A DNA stretch of 64,000 bases from Paenibacillus melissococcoides (lineage in GTDB: Bacteria; Bacillota; Bacilli; Paenibacillales; Paenibacillaceae). The DNA lies in assembly GCA_944800085.1 (NCBI GenBank), contig CALYLO010000008.1, positions 248,001-312,000 of the forward strand, written 5' to 3'. A program made the translations under genes and the position numbers. Shown one piece after another: positions 50,491-60,043 of the stretch (position 1 is the stretch's first letter; each line of letters starts with the position of its first letter). The notes beneath the pieces are model-generated. The model was not told where the DNA came from, did no database searches, and worked only from the letters and a program-made list of their open reading frames with translations.

Positions 50491-52335
50491 ATGTACCAAG
50501 GCTGGGGCAACCGCCCGGCTTCGATCCGGGATGCGAAGGGGCAGCCGCGCGTCTCGGTGAAGGACGTGTCCTTCAAACGGATCGGGGCCTTGTTCCGACC
50601 GTATCTGTTCCGGCTTTTATTGATTGTTTTTCTGGCGCTCTCCGGCGCCGTTATCGGCCTGCTGCCGCCGCTCGTCATGCAGCGCATTATCGACATCGCC
50701 ATCCCGAACAAGGATATGTCGCTGCTGCTGACCTCCGCCGCCTTGCTTGTCGGGCTGCCGATCGCAAGCGGGATGCTGGGCGTGCTGCAGAGCCATCTCA
50801 ATACGCTCGTGACGCAGCATATTATGTCCGATCTGCGGCAGGGGCTGTTCCGCAACCTGCAGCGGCAGTCGGTCGGCTTTTTCACCGCCGCCCGCTCCGG
50901 AGAGGTGATCCAGCGGGTGACCGATGATGTGGCCGCGATACAGAATGTCGTCACGAACGTCGCCGTCTCTTCGCTTACGCAGATCGTCATCATTTGCACG
51001 ACGATCGGCATCCTGTTCACGCTCGACTGGAAGCTGGCGCTGATGGCGATCGTCATTCTGCCGTTATCGATGATCCCGGTGCGCAAAGTTTCGGGGTACC
51101 GCAAGCGGCTGCGCGCGGAGACGCAGAAGGTGCGGGCCGATATGTCCGCGCAATTGGGGGAATTGTTCGGCGTGTCGGGCGCGATGCTGACCCGCATCTT
51201 CGGGCGCGAAGCTGCGCTGCAGGCCCGCTTCGAGGAACAGAACAACAAGGTGAAAGAGCTGGAAGTCAAGCTGAATCTGGCCGGCCGCTGGTTCTTTATG
51301 TTCGTCTCGACGCTGGGGCCGCTGGGCACGGCGCTCATCTATATGTATGGCGGCTACCAGGTCATATACGGCCCGATGACAATTGGCGCGATCGTTGCCT
51401 TCGCGGCCTATCTGTCCCGGCTGTATCAGCCCTTCGGAACCTTGCTGAATCTGCATGTCGAAGTCGTGACCGCGATGGGGGTGTTCCATCGTATTTTCGA
51501 ATATATGGATATGGAGCCGGAGGTGTCGGACCGGCCGAATGCGAAGACGCTGGGCACGGTTCAAGGCACGGTGGAATTCGCCGACGTCACCTTCCGCTAT
51601 GGCAGCGGAGGAGAGGTGCTGCGCGGCATCAGCTTCCGGGCGGAGCCCGGCGAAGTCGTCGCCCTGGTCGGGCCGAGCGGCGCCGGCAAATCGACGCTCA
51701 TCAACCTCATCGGCCGCCTGTATGACGCGACCGGAGGCACCGTCCTCATCGACGGCCATGACGTGCGGGACGTGACACTGGAGTCGCTGCGCGCCCAGGT
51801 CGCGTACGTTACCCAAGAGTCGTTCATGTTCCACGCGACGGTGGCCGATAACCTGCGAATCGCCAAGGACAGCGCGACGCAGGCCGAGCTGGAGGAGGCC
51901 TGCCGGAAGGCCTATATTCACGATATGATTGCCGGCCTGCCGCAAGGCTATGATACCGTCGTCGGCGAGCGGGGGCACCGTCTCTCCGGCGGGGAGCGGC
52001 AGCGGCTGGCGATCGCGCGGGCCATTCTCAAAAATCCGCGCATCCTCATTCTCGATGAGGCGACGTCCCATCTGGACTCCGAATCGGAGGCATATGTGCA
52101 GGCAGCCCTGTCCGAGCTGATGAAGGGGCGCACGACCATCGTCATCGCCCACCGCTTGTCCACGGTCCTCTCCGCCGACAAGATTCTCGTCGTGGAAGAG
52201 GGCGAGATTGTCGAGCGGGGCCGGCATGAAGCGCTGCTGAAGCGGGAAGGGCGCTATGCGTCGCTGTACACGACCCAGTTCCATGCGACGCTGGACCCGG
52301 AAGAGGCGGCAGTGGCCCCGTCGCCGGGACATTGA
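50491..52335 (+). CDS. ABC exporter, fused permease/ATPase half-transporter
   Basis: 614 aa. Six-helix ABC membrane domain (residues about 30-325), then nucleotide-binding domain with Walker A VGPSGAGKST, Q-loop YVTQESFMFHATVADNLRI, signature LSGGERQRLAIARAIL, Walker B ILILDEATSHLDSES and H-loop IAHRLSTV. YfiB/YfiC-type multidrug or peptide exporter; as a half-transporter it works as a dimer. GAGGGGG lies 7 nt ahead of the ATG, and TATAAT at 50389-50394 is a -10 candidate. Substrate unknown. Confidence 0.9.
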   Translation: MYQGWGNRPASIRDAKGQPRVSVKDVSFKRIGALFRPYLFRLLLIVFLALSGAVIGLLPPLVMQRIIDIAIPNKDMSLLLTSAALLVGLPIASGMLGVLQSHLNTLVTQHIMSDLRQGLFRNLQRQSVGFFTAARSGEVIQRVTDDVAAIQNVVTNVAVSSLTQIVIICTTIGILFTLDWKLALMAIVILPLSMIPVRKVSGYRKRLRAETQKVRADMSAQLGELFGVSGAMLTRIFGREAALQARFEEQNNKVKELEVKLNLAGRWFFMFVSTLGPLGTALIYMYGGYQVIYGPMTIGAIVAFAAYLSRLYQPFGTLLNLHVEVVTAMGVFHRIFEYMDMEPEVSDRPNAKTLGTVQGTVEFADVTFRYGSGGEVLRGISFRAEPGEVVALVGPSGAGKSTLINLIGRLYDATGGTVLIDGHDVRDVTLESLRAQVAYVTQESFMFHATVADNLRIAKDSATQAELEEACRKAYIHDMIAGLPQGYDTVVGERGHRLSGGERQRLAIARAILKNPRILILDEATSHLDSESEAYVQAALSELMKGRTTIVIAHRLSTVLSADKILVVEEGEIVERGRHEALLKREGRYASLYTTQFHATLDPEEAAVAPSPGH

Positions 52336-52373
52336 GCCGAATGTGATGAGGCTGTAGGGCCGGGAAATGAATC

Positions 52374-52737
52374 AAAAGGGGGTGTCTCACAGGCACTGCA
52401 AAATGATGGAGATGACGAGGTAACAGAGAATGTGGATCCGGGAAAAACGGCGGCGCGCAAACGGGTGGAAGATGGATGAAGCAGTGAAATGCTGCGTGGA
52501 TGCATCAATTTCAGCTCTTTAAGCCGCTATTTGATGAAATTCCTGCTATGATGTTCATCGATTTTTGTCTTTTATCGATTGGATAGTCAGAAATTGATGC
52601 CGTTTTGCAGGATTCCCTGTAACGGAGTACACGCCATAAAGGAAAAGTGTAATGTTTCAGTTTTCGGCGAGTCGAGCTTTGAGAATCAGGGGGGGATCTC
52701 ACTGTAGTTAAATACTACTTTTGGGACACCCCCTTTT
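52374..52737. repeat. MITE-like repeat, copy B (intact)
   Basis: 364 bp with perfect 13-bp terminal inverted repeats, AAAAGGGGGTGTC (52374-52386) and GACACCCCCTTTT (52725-52737). More than 90 percent alike by eye to copy A at 12487-14377 with the IS4 removed. No coding capacity. It lies 38 bp after the ABC exporter, between convergent genes. No clear target duplication. Confidence 0.85.
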
Positions 52738-52835
52738 GTTGCGGGCAGGCAGGCGTACCGTCGACGTGAAGAGGGAGGTACCCCGCCGTTCCGTTATTTC
52801 GTTAACTGCTGGAGCCGCTGCAGCCCGGCTTCACG

Positions 52836-53990
52836 TCAGGATCGTTCGGCTTCGGCGGGCTGCTCGCGCAGACGGGCCATCTGCTGCCAGACCGTGCCGA
52901 CAGCTTCCTCGCCGGAGCGAATCCGTTCGAGCGCCATGCGCGCCTGCAGCGCGACCTCGAACTCGCTGTCGTTCGCCGCTTCCTCCAGCGCCGGCACGGC
53001 CCGCTCGTCTCCCGCTTCGTAGAGGAAGCGGGCCGCCCGCCAGCGGACCAGCTTGTTCTTGTCCTTCAACGCTTCGATCATCGGCTCGATCGCCGCCGGA
53101 TCCCCGATATCGGACAAGGTGTCTCCCGCCGTGCGGCGGACGCTGACCGAGGCATCGCGCAACGCTTCGAACAGCAGCGGCAGGCATTCCGGCGTCTTGA
53201 TCTCGCCGAGGTAGACGACCGTCAGCCGCCGAATCTGGCTCTGCGGATCGCGAAGCGTCTCCGCCAGCAGCGGCAGGCGGCTGGCCTCCGGCTCCATCCG
53301 ATCGAGCGCCGCGTAGCGCACGCGCCAATCGCTGTCCTTCAGGCGCTCGGCCAACTCTTCCTCCGTCAGCTCGCGGCGCTCCTCGATGAACGGCTCATCG
53401 CTCTTCGCCTTCTCGATCGCCTGGCGCACGAGCGAGGCGAGCCGCTCCTCCGGATACGCGGCCTCCAGCTCCTGCTCGACCTCGCGCGCGATATCCGGGA
53501 GCTCGCCGTAGCGGATGCCGTAGTCGCTCAGCTTGCGCTCCTTGATCAAGGTGGCGCTGGCGACCTCGGTCACGGCCTTCACGAAGCGCTCGGACAGGCC
53601 GACCCGCTCCTCCCGGTTATCCGCCTGCACTCGAATCTGCATCGGAATTCCGCGGAAATATTGCACATAGACCTGCGCCTCGCCGAAGGAGGTCCAGGCC
53701 GACCATTCCTGGCCCTGTCCGCTCTCTTCCTGCGGTTGTCCGAAAATATCGCGCACATCGGCCAGGATCCGGGCCCAATCCGCATTCGGATAGCGATCCA
53801 GCGCGATGAAGTCCGCGGCATGAAAAACGCTCTTCACGCCCTCGATATCGAGCAGCTGCCCGATGATCGGCGGCGCGGAGCGGCGGTTGTCTTCAGAGTA
53901 GGTTCGCCGTACGCCCGCCGGCAGCGTCTCATCCAGATGAAGCTTCATGGAATTCGGGCTCGGCGTCGGTTCGATTGTGATCAATTGCAT
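52836..53990 (-). CDS. CvfC/YpgR-type protein: Nfu N-domain plus HEAT repeats
   Basis: 384 aa. N-terminal Nfu/NifU-N-like domain (TIEPTPSPNSMKLHLDETLP; LLDIEGVKSVFHAADFIALDRYPNADW), a middle linker, and five to six HEAT repeats (RVRYAALDRMEPEASRLPLLAETLRDPQSQIRRLTVVYLGEIK ... ERAVPALEEAANDSEFEVALQARMALERIRS). Matches conserved virulence factor C of Staphylococcus and YpgR of Bacillus, whose biochemical role is not settled. ATG at 53990 follows CAGGAGGTG. Confidence 0.88.
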   Translation of the reverse strand: MQLITIEPTPSPNSMKLHLDETLPAGVRRTYSEDNRRSAPPIIGQLLDIEGVKSVFHAADFIALDRYPNADWARILADVRDIFGQPQEESGQGQEWSAWTSFGEAQVYVQYFRGIPMQIRVQADNREERVGLSERFVKAVTEVASATLIKERKLSDYGIRYGELPDIAREVEQELEAAYPEERLASLVRQAIEKAKSDEPFIEERRELTEEELAERLKDSDWRVRYAALDRMEPEASRLPLLAETLRDPQSQIRRLTVVYLGEIKTPECLPLLFEALRDASVSVRRTAGDTLSDIGDPAAIEPMIEALKDKNKLVRWRAARFLYEAGDERAVPALEEAANDSEFEVALQARMALERIRSGEEAVGTVWQQMARLREQPAEAERS

Positions 53991-54443
53991 TGACGGCACC
54001 TCCTGTATCCTTCTGGTATGTCTCCATTGTACATGAAGGCATAGTCGCGAACAATGCGCCCATCGGACAAGCATTTCGTGCGGCATGAGGTTGGAACGGA
54101 CGGTTTTAAGTTAAAAATAGAGAAAGGGCGTTGGCGGCAGCGGCATGCCGCGACCTGCCCGCCGTGGGCGTTCGCTGCTTTTGGCGGGCGGGATGGAAGG
54201 CGCTGCGGCTCGCGCATACGATAGAGGCAGACAGCGCCTGGCCGCGTGCGGCGCGGAAGCGGGAGCGGCGGTCTCGGTTGGGGATCGCCGGACGACAGGC
54301 CGAGCCGCGGCGCGAATTGGAGTTCGCGGGACCGATTTGTTATTCTAGTACGAGAATCATTTTTCTTGCCCGGCCCCTTCCTTGCTGCTGCACGTTCGAA
54401 CGGCAAGGCTTACGAATACTTGGTATGCAAATGAGGTGGTGCC
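53991..54443. other. Divergent intergenic region with hairpins
   Basis: No supported gene. It holds CCTGCCCGCC pairing with GGCGGGCGGG (about 54156-54195) and the short palindrome ATTCT-AGTACG-AGAAT near 54341, possible parts of the MBL gene promoter. Confidence 0.4.
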
Positions 54444-55409
54444 ATGAAGCGCTATTACACGAATATGGACAATGTGTCGACTGAAAAAGCATGGAAGCAA
54501 TTCCGGCGTTGGCGCGCCGAACGCAAAGTGCGGCTGAAGCAGAAGGATTATTCTTATGTCGTTCCGCAGGTGGAGCCGGATCTCGCCCGGCTGCATGCCA
54601 ATGATGGCAGCCTGTCCATCACCTGGATCGGGCATTCCACCTTCCTGCTCCAAATAGGCGGCTTGAATATCGCCACCGATCCGGTGTGGGCGGCAAGCAT
54701 GGCGATGGAAAAGCGATTGTCTCCGCCCGGGATTCCGATAGATCAGATGCCGCCGCTAGATGTCATTCTCATCTCGCATTCCCATTATGATCATTTGCAT
54801 ATGGGATCGCTTCGCAAGCTGGCGGGCCCGCGCACGCTGCTGGTCGTGCCGGGGGGACTCAAAGCAAAAATGGTGCGCAAAGGCTTCCCGCAGACGATCG
54901 AGCTGGAATGGTGGAAGGAGCTCGTGATCGGCTCCGTGCGGGTGACCTTCGTGCCTGCTCAGCATTGGACGCGGCGAACGCTGTCCGATATGAACCGCTC
55001 CCACTGGGGCGGGTATGTGCTGGAACGCGTGGAAGTCGAAGCTGTGGAGACGGGAGAACGGCCGCCTGCGAAGGAGACGGTTTATTTCGCCGGGGACAGC
55101 GGGTATTTCCGGGGCTTTCGGGAGATTGGCCGCCGCTTCGCTATCGACGTCGCGCTGATGCCTATCGGCGCCTATGAGCCGGAATGGTTCATGTCCCGTC
55201 AGCATGTGACGCCGGAGGAAGCGCTGCAGGCGTTCGAGGGCGTTGGCGCGAAGCTGATGATCCCGATGCATTACGGCGCCTTCAAGCTGGCCGACGACAC
55301 GCCGAAGGAAGCGCTCGATCGGTTGGAGGCGGAGCGGCTGCGGCGGAAGCTCGATGAGTCGAAGGTCAAGCTGCTGGCGCTCGGAGAGACCTGGCCCGGA
55401 AGACAATAG
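54444..55409 (+). CDS. MBL-fold metallohydrolase (NAPE-PLD/UlaG-like)
   Basis: 321 aa metallo-beta-lactamase-fold enzyme. ITWIGHSTFLLQIGGLNIATDPVW opens the fold; the metal motif HSHYDHLHMGSL (HxHxDH), a His in PAQHWTRR, Asp in FAGDSGYFRGF and final His in MIPMHYGAFKL complete the two-metal site. Similar to phospholipase D-like lipid hydrolases of this family; substrate unknown. ATG at 54444 with GAGGTGGTG ahead. Confidence 0.88.
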   Translation: MKRYYTNMDNVSTEKAWKQFRRWRAERKVRLKQKDYSYVVPQVEPDLARLHANDGSLSITWIGHSTFLLQIGGLNIATDPVWAASMAMEKRLSPPGIPIDQMPPLDVILISHSHYDHLHMGSLRKLAGPRTLLVVPGGLKAKMVRKGFPQTIELEWWKELVIGSVRVTFVPAQHWTRRTLSDMNRSHWGGYVLERVEVEAVETGERPPAKETVYFAGDSGYFRGFREIGRRFAIDVALMPIGAYEPEWFMSRQHVTPEEALQAFEGVGAKLMIPMHYGAFKLADDTPKEALDRLEAERLRRKLDESKVKLLALGETWPGRQ

Positions 55410-55433
55410 AATCGGAAGGCATGAAAAAATGAA

Positions 55434-55484
55434 AAAAGCCATTTGCCAAGGCGCTTTGCGCGCCTGGGGCAGATGGCTTTGTTG
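55434..55484. terminator. Bidirectional terminator between the MBL gene and rsgA
   Basis: AAAGCCATTTGCC...GGCAGATGGCTTT with an inner GGCGC/GCGCC stem. A-runs on the left give the minus-strand T-tract for rsgA. Confidence 0.8.
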
Positions 55485-55557
55485 ATCTCGCGGCGGGGCG
55501 CGGCTCGTCCGGCGGGAAGGCGAAGCCGCCCGCAAGGATGGCCCGCTCCGGCTGCGC

Positions 55558-56658
55558 CTAGCGGCGCTTGCCCGGCTTCCTCGCGCCCTTCGCCTCCAGG
55601 CGCCGCAAGCGGGCTTCCTCGGCCCGGCGCATCCGGGCCTCTTCGCGAAGCAGCTTGCGGTAACTCGCGAGGCGGCCCGCTTCCAGCTCGCCGGAGGCGA
55701 TCGCGGCGTTCACCGCGCAGCCCGGCTCCTGGCCGTGCGCGCAGTCGTGGAAGCGGCAGGCGGCCGCCAAGGCCTCGATGTCCTCGAAGGCCGAGGACAA
55801 GCCGTCATGGTCGGCGGCGGTCATGCCGACCTCGCGCATGCCGGGCGTGTCAATGAGCCACGCCCCGCCTTCGAGCGGCAGCAGCTCGCGGTGCGTCGTC
55901 GTGTGCCGCCCTTTGCCATCGCTGGCACGCACCTCCTGCGTCGCCATCCGTTCGCCGCCGGCGAGCGCATTGGCGAGCGTCGATTTGCCGACGCCGGACG
56001 AGCCGACGAGCACGACCGTCGTGCCCGGGGCAAGCCGCGCGCGCAGACGTTCCAGGCCGGCGCCGGTCAGCGCGGACACCGGGAACACGTCGGTGCCCGG
56101 CGAGGCGAGCTTGGCCTGCGCGATGAAGGCGTCGGCATCGCCGGCCGCATCGGCCTTCGTGAGCACGATGCACGGCACGGCTCCGCTGTCCCAGGCGAGC
56201 GCGGCATAGCGCTCCAGTCGGCGCGGCTCGAAGTCGGTGGTCATCGACGTGACGAGCAAGGCCACATCGGCGTTCGCCGCCACGACCTGCGCCTCCGGGC
56301 GGCTGCCGGCGACCTTGCGCGCGAAGAGACTGCGGCGCGGCAACACGCCCGCGATCGTCGCGCGTCCTTCCGCCGGCCGCGGCGCGGCGGCAACCCAGTC
56401 GCCGACGGCCGGCCAGTCGGCCGGGGCCGTCATCTGGCTGCGCGCCTGGCCGGATACGTCGGCGAGCCATTCGCTGCCGTCGGGGCCGGCGATGCGGTAC
56501 AGATGCTTGTGCGCGAGCAAAACGCGCGCCGGCACCAGTCCGCCCGCATAGCGGCGCTGCGCCGCTTCGTTGAGCCCGTTCAACCATTGGCTCCACGTCT
56601 CGGTCCAGCGGTTGTCCCAGCCAAGGCCGGCTAGTCCGGCCAACGTATCGCTGCCCAT
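55558..56658 (-). CDS. rsgA: Ribosome small-subunit-dependent GTPase A
   Basis: 366 aa circularly permuted GTPase that helps late 30S maturation. OB-fold N-domain, then permuted G motifs: TKAD (G4), VSALTGAG (G5), LVGSSGVGKSTLAN (G1) and IDTPGMREVGM (G3). The C-terminal zinc domain shows ACRFHDCAHGQEPGCAVNAAI (CxHxC spacing). ATG at 56658 with GGAGCTG upstream is taken; longer readings are not conserved. High GC at its N-half compared with neighbours. Confidence 0.93.
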   Translation of the reverse strand: MGSDTLAGLAGLGWDNRWTETWSQWLNGLNEAAQRRYAGGLVPARVLLAHKHLYRIAGPDGSEWLADVSGQARSQMTAPADWPAVGDWVAAAPRPAEGRATIAGVLPRRSLFARKVAGSRPEAQVVAANADVALLVTSMTTDFEPRRLERYAALAWDSGAVPCIVLTKADAAGDADAFIAQAKLASPGTDVFPVSALTGAGLERLRARLAPGTTVVLVGSSGVGKSTLANALAGGERMATQEVRASDGKGRHTTTHRELLPLEGGAWLIDTPGMREVGMTAADHDGLSSAFEDIEALAAACRFHDCAHGQEPGCAVNAAIASGELEAGRLASYRKLLREEARMRRAEEARLRRLEAKGARKPGKRR

Positions 56659-57186
56659 GACAGCTCCATTTATTTCATTTCGTTGTTGATTGCGGTCATT
56701 ACGGGTGCTACAATAGCTATCGGTTTCGTACAAGCCTGATATATATCTCCTTCGATGCGGTCGATGCCGCACTAAAAATGAACTTGCGTTGCAGTACCAA
56801 CGATGTCCCATTCAGGGACAGAAGACGCAGCGGCAGCAAGTCCGGGAGCACGGTATCAGGCGGGCCGACGCTTGGGATTAGAGTTCAATCATGCCGAAGC
56901 GCCGGGCGCTTGCTCGTTCCTCCCGAACGTTATAGACAGATGCATTTACCATATAACATCCCTCGCTTTCTTTCACAGATAGTTACATTATATAGGAAAT
57001 AAAGCGGCGGAAATAGCCCCTTGGCATATTTATCCCAACATCTCGGGTACGGCGAAGGTACGCGGGGGACAATTCGTCAGATTCAGTTAACAGGGCCGTC
57101 ATTGCGCAGGAAGCGGGCATAACCGGCCATAGTGTGCTATAATAGTCATTTGAATGATAAATCGCGTGTTAAAGGACGGGAATGCC
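56659..57186. other. Long leader/intergenic region ahead of the ABC-F gene
   Basis: A 528-bp divergent gap. TATAAT at 57138-57143 is a likely -10 for the ABC-F gene, with no good -35. No gene, upstream-ORF or attenuator is clearly supported. Confidence 0.45.
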
Positions 57187-58818
57187 ATGATTAGTACAAC
57201 CGGCGTTACGCTCCGATACGGCAAGCGGCCTTTGTTCGAGGATGTGAACATCAAGTTCACTCCGGGCAATTGCTACGGTCTTATCGGCGCGAACGGAGCA
57301 GGTAAATCGACATTTCTTAAAATATTATCCGGCGAAATCGAGCCTACCAACGGGGAGGTTCACATTACCCCGGGAGACCGTATGTCCGTATTGAAGCAGA
57401 ATCATTATGAATACGATGAATTTCCGGTGCTGGAGACGGTAATTATGGGTCACCAGCGGCTGTACAGCATAATGAAGGAGAAGGATGCGCTCTATGCGAA
57501 GGCCGACTTCAGCGAAGAGGACGGCATGCGCGCGGGCGAGCTGGAAGGCGAGTTCGCCGAGCTGAACGGCTGGGAAGCCGAAGCGGATGCGGCCGAGCTC
57601 CTTATCGGGCTGGGCATTCCAAAAAATCTCCACGACGACAAAATGTCGGAGCTGGACGGCAACCAAAAGGTCCGCGTCCTGTTGGCGCAGGCCCTGTTCG
57701 GACGTCCGAACATCCTGCTGCTTGACGAGCCGACGAACCATTTGGATCTCGAGTCGATCAACTGGCTGGAGCATTTCCTGATGGATTACGAAGGCACCGT
57801 CATCGTCGTATCCCACGATCGCCATTTCCTGAACAAGGTGTGTACGCATATCGCCGATATCGACTTCGGCAAGATCCAACTGTATGCGGGGAACTACGAT
57901 TTCTGGTACGAATCGAGCCAACTGGCGTTGAAGATGGCACGCGACCAAAATAAGAAAAAGGAAGAGAAAATCAAAGAGCTGCAGACATTCATTCAGCGCT
58001 TCAGCGCGAACGCGTCCAAGTCGAAGCAGGCGACCGCCCGCAAAAAAATGCTCGACAAAATTACGCTCGACGACATCCGCCCGTCGAACCGAAAATATCC
58101 GTTCATCAACTTCAAGTCCGAACGGGAAGCAGGCAAGCAATTGCTTACGATTGAAGGGCTTACCAAGACGGTCGAGGGCGAGAAGGTGCTCGATAATATG
58201 CATCTCGTCGTGAACAAAGGCGACAAGATCGCGTTTGTCGGACCGAACGGCCTCGCGAAGACGACGCTGTTCCAGATTTTGATGGGCGAGCTGGAGCCGG
58301 ATGCCGGCACGTACAGCTGGGGCGTGACGACGTCGCAGGCGTATTTCCCGAAGGATAACTCGGCTTACTTCGACGGGGTGGAAGACAATCTGGTCGATTG
58401 GCTGCGCCAATATTCGAAGGATCAGGACGAGACGTTCCTGCGCGGCTTCCTGGGCCGCATGCTCTTCTCCGGCGAAGAGGCGTTGAAGAAGGCGAGCGTC
58501 CTGTCCGGGGGCGAGAAGGTGCGCTGCATGCTCTCGAAAATGATGATGGCGGGAGCGAACGTGCTCATCCTCGACGAGCCGACGAACCACTTGGATCTGG
58601 AGTCCATCACCGCGCTCAACAACGGTCTGATCGACTTCGACGGCACGATGCTGTTCACGTCGCATGACCATCAGTTCGTGCAGACGATCGCGAACCGCAT
58701 CGTCGAGATTACGCCGAGCGGCATCATCGATCGGGTGACGACGTTCGACGAATATCTTGAGAGCGACGAGATCAAGGCGCTGCGCGAGCAGATGTATCCG
58801 CAAGAGAGCAAGAAGTAA
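57187..58818 (+). CDS. ABC-F family ATPase (YkpA/YbiT type)
   Basis: 543 aa soluble protein with two ABC domains and no membrane part; ABC-F proteins act on the ribosome. First Walker A GANGAGKST, degenerate signature ELDGNQKVRVLLAQA, Walker B ILLLDEPTNHLDLES. A charged linker (KKKEEKIKELQTFIQRFSANASKSKQATARKK) follows, then second Walker A GPNGLAKTT, signature LSGGEKVRCMLSK and Walker B LILDEPTNHLDLES. The AK in the second Walker A is usual for the YkpA branch. ATG at 57187 after AAAGGACGGG. Confidence 0.93.
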   Translation: MISTTGVTLRYGKRPLFEDVNIKFTPGNCYGLIGANGAGKSTFLKILSGEIEPTNGEVHITPGDRMSVLKQNHYEYDEFPVLETVIMGHQRLYSIMKEKDALYAKADFSEEDGMRAGELEGEFAELNGWEAEADAAELLIGLGIPKNLHDDKMSELDGNQKVRVLLAQALFGRPNILLLDEPTNHLDLESINWLEHFLMDYEGTVIVVSHDRHFLNKVCTHIADIDFGKIQLYAGNYDFWYESSQLALKMARDQNKKKEEKIKELQTFIQRFSANASKSKQATARKKMLDKITLDDIRPSNRKYPFINFKSEREAGKQLLTIEGLTKTVEGEKVLDNMHLVVNKGDKIAFVGPNGLAKTTLFQILMGELEPDAGTYSWGVTTSQAYFPKDNSAYFDGVEDNLVDWLRQYSKDQDETFLRGFLGRMLFSGEEALKKASVLSGGEKVRCMLSKMMMAGANVLILDEPTNHLDLESITALNNGLIDFDGTMLFTSHDHQFVQTIANRIVEITPSGIIDRVTTFDEYLESDEIKALREQMYPQESKK

Positions 58819-58845
58819 GAAGGAAGCCTCATCGGAAAAAGAAAG

Positions 58846-58886
58846 GCCCGGACGACCTGGGAAACCAGGCGGTCCGGGCTTATTTG
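58846..58886. terminator. Bidirectional terminator after the ABC-F gene
   Basis: GCCCGGAC (58846-58853) pairs with GTCCGGGC (58872-58879) with an inner CCTGG/CCAGG stem; T-rich on the right and A-rich on the left. Confidence 0.9.
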
Positions 58887-58898
58887 TTGTGTGGAAGA

Positions 58899-59498
58899 TT
58901 ATTGATCCCAAGGCAGTTCGATCACATTGCCGCTGCTCCATGTCCGCGTTCCCTTCTCGTCCGTCTGGGAGTGGAGCGGGATATAGACACAGTTGTCGTT
59001 TGCCCTCTGCCAGAATAAGAAGGCTTTATCCTGATCTGGACTAAGCAGGACAGCCGGGAAGACATCGCCGTACTTCAGCGATTTTTTGCGTTCATCGCTG
59101 AACAGGGCCCGATTGAATGATTGGGCTTCATCGAAAGGCAAAAAATTAGTAAACTTGATGTCGATATCTCCGCTGTCGATAATTTCCCATGTATCCAAAG
59201 AATTCGTATAAGCGCTAAACGGTTGGAATCCAGATATCGACAGCATATCAGCCTCGCTATTCGTCTGGCCGAGCCGTTGAAGCCGCTCTACGCCGTTCTT
59301 CCAGGCCCGCTCCAGCTTGAGCTGCACTTCTGTCGGCGTTCCGACCGACATCGGCTCGTGGTAGGAGATATGAGCAGTTCCGTTCTCGATTTTTTGTTGT
59401 ATTGATTCCGGTGGTGAAGCTTGCGAGACCATGCTGCCAGCTACTAAACAAGCGGTGATTATCCCGCCAATCACTAATGCAGTTTTTGCGTTATTCAT
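58899..59498 (-). CDS. Secreted protein of unknown function (199 aa)
   Basis: Signal peptide at residues 1-27 (IGGIITACLVAGSMVSQA then SPPES). The mature part has mixed alpha/beta composition with a Cys only near the end (NDNCVYIPLH) and a Trp-rich C-terminus. No family recognised. A GGGGGGAGTG ribosome site precedes the ATG. Its start lies 6 bp after the stop of the next secreted-protein gene, so they form an operon. Confidence 0.7.
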   Translation of the reverse strand: MNNAKTALVIGGIITACLVAGSMVSQASPPESIQQKIENGTAHISYHEPMSVGTPTEVQLKLERAWKNGVERLQRLGQTNSEADMLSISGFQPFSAYTNSLDTWEIIDSGDIDIKFTNFLPFDEAQSFNRALFSDERKKSLKYGDVFPAVLLSPDQDKAFLFWQRANDNCVYIPLHSQTDEKGTRTWSSGNVIELPWDQ

Positions 59499-59504
59499 TT
59501 ATTT

Positions 59505-59903
59505 TCACTCCCCCCACTTTTCTACACCAGCAGGTTCCCAAGTAGAGCCATCCTCCATCGTCCATGCTTCACTCCAAGACATTCGATATGAGTTACTGGC
59601 GTTGTGGGTACATTTGGCAGTAACATTATAAGCGGTAACAGGTTTAGTAGATTCAGAAGTAAATTTGCTGCCAACATATGTACCATCTTTGTACCATTCC
59701 AAATAAAGTCGTACTTCGGTTACCTTTGGATAACTTCCATCGTCCCTTGCACTTTGGTAACCGTAAACATAATTTTCATACTTTGAATCACAAAATTCGA
59801 AATCAATTCCACGACCATAAGAAGGAGAAGCACTTACTATTGATGATGATGACACTAATATTACAGTAGAAAGGAAAGTTAACAAGATTTTTTTCTTTTT
59901 CAA
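59505..59903 (-). CDS. Secreted small Cys-containing protein of unknown function (132 aa)
   Basis: Signal peptide (KKKKILLTFLSTVILVSSSSIVSA) then about 106 residues rich in Tyr, Trp, Ser and Thr with two Cys (EFCDSKYEN and AKCTHNAS) that could form a disulfide, and a beta-rich pattern. TTG start at 59903 with GGGGGGATAAAG ahead. Base composition is distinctly AT-rich compared with flanking genes, suggesting transfer. First gene of a two-gene operon. Family not recognised. Confidence 0.65.
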   Translation of the reverse strand: MKKKKILLTFLSTVILVSSSSIVSASPSYGRGIDFEFCDSKYENYVYGYQSARDDGSYPKVTEVRLYLEWYKDGTYVGSKFTSESTKPVTAYNVTAKCTHNASNSYRMSWSEAWTMEDGSTWEPAGVEKWGE

Positions 59904-60043
59904 TCTTTATCCCCCCCTTTCATTCACTGACTAACATAACAAATTTAGTCAATGAAAAAAAGGGAATTAATTACTGGAAAATATATTGATAAAGTTACAA
60001 ATTAATATGTTTTATAGTATTATAAGGAAATGATTAAGGGACA

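Noticed and set aside
57325..58941. 538-codon open frame opposite the ABC-F gene
   Set aside because: Antisense of a clear two-domain ATPase; composition (His/Arg/Leu-rich) is typical of shadow frames.
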